Shown here one piece after another: positions 61,884 to 64,000 of a stretch of DNA of 64,000 nt. A model generated the notes under the pieces. It had not been told where the DNA came from, searched no databases, and worked only from the letters and a program-made list of their open reading frames with translations. Position 1 is the stretch's first letter, and each line of letters opens with the position of its first letter. The stretch lies in NCBI RefSeq assembly GCF_013001025.1, contig NZ_CP053021.1:248001-312000 (forward strand). The letters run 5' to 3'. Both the position numbers and the translations under genes were made by a program. The DNA is from Sphingobium yanoikuyae. Its GTDB lineage: Bacteria; Pseudomonadota; Alphaproteobacteria; Sphingomonadales; Sphingomonadaceae.

Positions 61884-64000
61884 ATGAAGCAGGCCCTGAT
61901 CGGCCGTCTGCTGGCGACTGTCGCTGCCGGCCCGGCCCTGATGCTCGCAACCGCACAGGCGCAGGATAGCGCCGCACCCGTGCCCCAGGCTGACGCCGGG
62001 GCAGGGGAGATCATCGTCACCGCCCGCAAGCGTGACGAGCGGCTGATCGACGTGCCGGTTGCCGTCTCTGCCCTCTCGACCGACCAGATCGAACGCTATG
62101 CCACCACCAGCTTCCAGGCGATCAGCCAGCAGGTGCCGCAGCTGGTCATCGCCGAATCGCAGAATCAGGTCGGCGGCTCGATCAACCTGCGCGGCATCGG
62201 CGCCGGCATCTCCAACCCCTCGACCGAAACCGCCGTGACCCTGAATTTCGACGGCGTGCCGATCAGCTATGGCAATGCCATCCGCCTCGGCCAGATCGAC
62301 CTTGGCCGGGTCGAGGTGCTCAAGGGGCCGCAGGCGCTCTTCTATGGCAAGAACAGCCCAGGCGGCATCGCCTCGCTCATCTCCCAGGATCCGGGCAAGG
62401 ATTTCGAGGCGAAGCTGCGCACCGGCTATGAATTCATGGCCGACCAGCGCTTTGTCGAGGCCAGCGCCTCGGTGCCGCTGACCGACGGTCTCGCCGCCCG
62501 CGTCGTAGGCTATTATTCCAAGGAGGATGGCTGGTTCCGCAACGTCGCCGAACCGATCGCCGGCATCACGCCGGGGCGCGGCGCCGACAGCCTCAATTCC
62601 GAGGATGTCTTCGTCCGCGGCACGCTGGCCTATGATGCGGGCGGATCGACCCGGATCAAGGCGAAGGTCAATTATGGCCAGCGCGAACGGGACGGCGTCG
62701 GCCCCACCGGCCTCAGCCAGATAATCTACTGCCCCGCCGGCGTCAGCCGCTATGGCTCGACCGACTGCACGCTCAACCGCAATTTCTACGACGCCATCCT
62801 CGCGCCGGCGACCGCGGCCAGCGATCCCAGCTATGGCGATGGCGTGCCCTTCATGAAGTCGAAGCAGTTCCTCGCCTCGCTCAGCGTCGACCAGGATCTG
62901 GGCGACGCCTATACCCTGTCCTCGGTCACCGGCTATTACCGCCTGCGCGAACGTTCGGTCGACAGCTTCACCTTTTCCAACAATCCCTATTTCGGCGCGT
63001 CGAACGACATCACCGCCAAGGGCTTCAGCCAGGAACTGCGCCTCGCGTCCGACTATGACGGGCCATTGAACTTCCTCGTCGGCGGCTTCTTCCAGGACGC
63101 CCATTTCCTCACGCGTCAGGCCTTCACCACCAATTTCGGTACGCCCTTCGTGGTCGGGGCGACCTATTATGACGTCCATACCAAGGCGACGTCGGTCTTC
63201 GGCCAGCTGCGCTACAAGATCGCCGATCCGCTCGAACTGGCCGTCGGCGGCCGCTATAGCTGGGAAGACAAGTCGCTGACCGGCACCTCGCTCGGCAGCC
63301 CGATCCAGATTCTCGGCCCGAAGCAGAATTATACCGATTTCTCGCCCGACGTGACGCTCACCTGGCGTCCCGACAGCGATCGCACCGTCTACGCCGCCTA
63401 TCGCGAGGGCTTCACCTCGGGCGGCTTCAACACCGTGCCGACCCGGCTGCGCACCGATGCGGACCAGAGCCGCGCCGCGATCGACCTGTCCTATGACCAG
63501 ATGACCGCCAAGGGCGGCGAGATCGGCACCAAGGGCTATGTTGCCGATCGCCAGATCCTCTACGATCTGGTCGGCTATTATTATAAATATAGCGGGCTCC
63601 AGTTGTCGCGCTACGACAACGCCTCCTTCACCCAGCTGACCCAGAATGCGGGCGGGGCGGAGATCAAGGGCGCGGAACTCAGCCTCACCATCCGGCCGCG
63701 CACGCTCGCGGGCCTGACGTTCAACACGGCGATCGCCTACAACAACGCCCGCTACACCGATTTCATCGGCGGCTGCTATGCGGGCCAGTCGATCGCACAG
63801 GGCTGCAATCTCAATCCGCTCAATCCCAATCTGCCGCAATCGACCTGGGGCACGGCGGCCAATCCCTATCAGAATCAGGACCAGACCGGCCAACGCCTGT
63901 TCCGCGCGCCCGAAATCGCGATCACCGGCGGTTTCACCTATGACCACAGCTTCGCCGACCGGCTGGGCGGATCGCTGTCCGTCGATTTCAACTATAGCAG
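61884..64000 (+). CDS. TonB-dependent outer-membrane receptor, 5' part
   Basis: About 705 codons, open to the window end. ATG 61884 has ribosome site GGGAGGA. A signal peptide (ALMLATAQAQ) is followed by a TonB box-like EIIVTARKRDERLIDVPVAV and a plug domain (GGSINLRGIGAGISNPSTET, RVEVLKGPQALFYGKNSPGG), then barrel strands with alternating aromatics. The VTA.KR...VPVSV-type plug is typical of the large sphingomonad TBDR families that import plant-derived or aromatic compounds. The substrate is unknown. The minus-strand open frame across it is only antisense. Confidence 0.93.
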   Translation, partial: MKQALIGRLLATVAAGPALMLATAQAQDSAAPVPQADAGAGEIIVTARKRDERLIDVPVAVSALSTDQIERYATTSFQAISQQVPQLVIAESQNQVGGSINLRGIGAGISNPSTETAVTLNFDGVPISYGNAIRLGQIDLGRVEVLKGPQALFYGKNSPGGIASLISQDPGKDFEAKLRTGYEFMADQRFVEASASVPLTDGLAARVVGYYSKEDGWFRNVAEPIAGITPGRGADSLNSEDVFVRGTLAYDAGGSTRIKAKVNYGQRERDGVGPTGLSQIIYCPAGVSRYGSTDCTLNRNFYDAILAPATAASDPSYGDGVPFMKSKQFLASLSVDQDLGDAYTLSSVTGYYRLRERSVDSFTFSNNPYFGASNDITAKGFSQELRLASDYDGPLNFLVGGFFQDAHFLTRQAFTTNFGTPFVVGATYYDVHTKATSVFGQLRYKIADPLELAVGGRYSWEDKSLTGTSLGSPIQILGPKQNYTDFSPDVTLTWRPDSDRTVYAAYREGFTSGGFNTVPTRLRTDADQSRAAIDLSYDQMTAKGGEIGTKGYVADRQILYDLVGYYYKYSGLQLSRYDNASFTQLTQNAGGAEIKGAELSLTIRPRTLAGLTFNTAIAYNNARYTDFIGGCYAGQSIAQGCNLNPLNPNLPQSTWGTAANPYQNQDQTGQRLFRAPEIAITGGFTYDHSFADRLGGSLSVDFNYS

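Noticed and set aside
61815..63947. 710-codon open frame on the minus strand
   Set aside because: It lies fully antisense to a TonB receptor with signal peptide, plug and barrel motifs. Its low-complexity Ile/Ala/Gly/Arg composition is typical of GC-rich antisense frames.

Overview
The window looks like a chromosome or large-replicon segment of an alphaproteobacterium, most likely a sphingomonad (Sphingobium/Sphingomonas-like). The reasons are high GC, the gene set and order at the right (rnd-lptC-lptA, truA-fmt next to recR, a long TonB-dependent receptor), short REP-like hairpins of the kind seen in sphingomonads, and several accessory families common in that group. This is inferred from sequence features only.

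Layout. Positions 1-1925 are backbone: the end of a transaldolase/fructose-6-phosphate aldolase, a small monooxygenase-fold protein and a diguanylate cyclase. About 1.95-52.75 kb is accessory DNA. A 13-bp sequence (TCAGAGGATCACG) occurs near both borders, and the right border abuts the 3' end of a tRNA-Arg gene. Positions 52792-64000 are backbone again: tRNA-Arg, a queuosine-precursor transporter, a PAS-GGDEF protein, truA, fmt, recR, a small nuclease, lptA/lptC, rnd, a double cold-shock-domain protein and a TonB receptor cut by the window end.

Inside the accessory region: (a) 2.2-4.4 kb, a two-gene pair of a 37-kDa nucleoid-associated (NdpA-type) protein and a membrane protein. (b) 4.8-16.9 kb, a metal-resistance operon with a His-containing secreted peptide, CzcCBA, an SRPBCC protein, a CDF transporter, a zinc-ribbon protein, an MliC-like lipoprotein, a P1B-4 ATPase, a membrane-anchored protein and a bestrophin-type channel. 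(c) 16.9-18.4 kb, an IS3-family element abutting a truncated CoiA-like gene. (d) 19.8-21.1 kb, a dmeRF-type Co/Ni efflux pair. (e) 21.1-24.7 kb, small genes plus an acyltransferase/ATP-grasp pair. (f) 25.2-34.6 kb, a nreAB-type pair and a second CzcCBA operon, ending in a broken hupE. (g) 36-42.1 kb, a Tn7-like transposition module (TnsA, TnsB, TnsC, TniQ). (h) 42.4-51.4 kb, a cargo block bracketed by two convergent, homologous TniA-like proteins that appear to lack the DDE triad. The block holds a KAP NTPase, an AAA-TOPRIM (OLD/PARIS-like) protein, a pirin, a TnpB lacking its third RuvC Asp, and a short RNA gene between the two NTPases.

The most unusual item is that RNA gene (minus strand, about 45805-45666). 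It has its own promoter (TTGACT, 17 bp, TAAAGT) and an intrinsic terminator. It encodes the two halves of a tRNA in reversed order: the 3' half with encoded CCA, a 4-nt linker, then the 5' half. The halves can form a full 7-bp acceptor stem and 4 of 5 anticodon-stem pairs, so it reads as a circularly permuted tRNA split in the anticodon loop. It sits directly downstream of a TOPRIM nuclease-like gene. Related AAA/TOPRIM systems (PARIS) act on tRNA, so a functional link is plausible but unproven.
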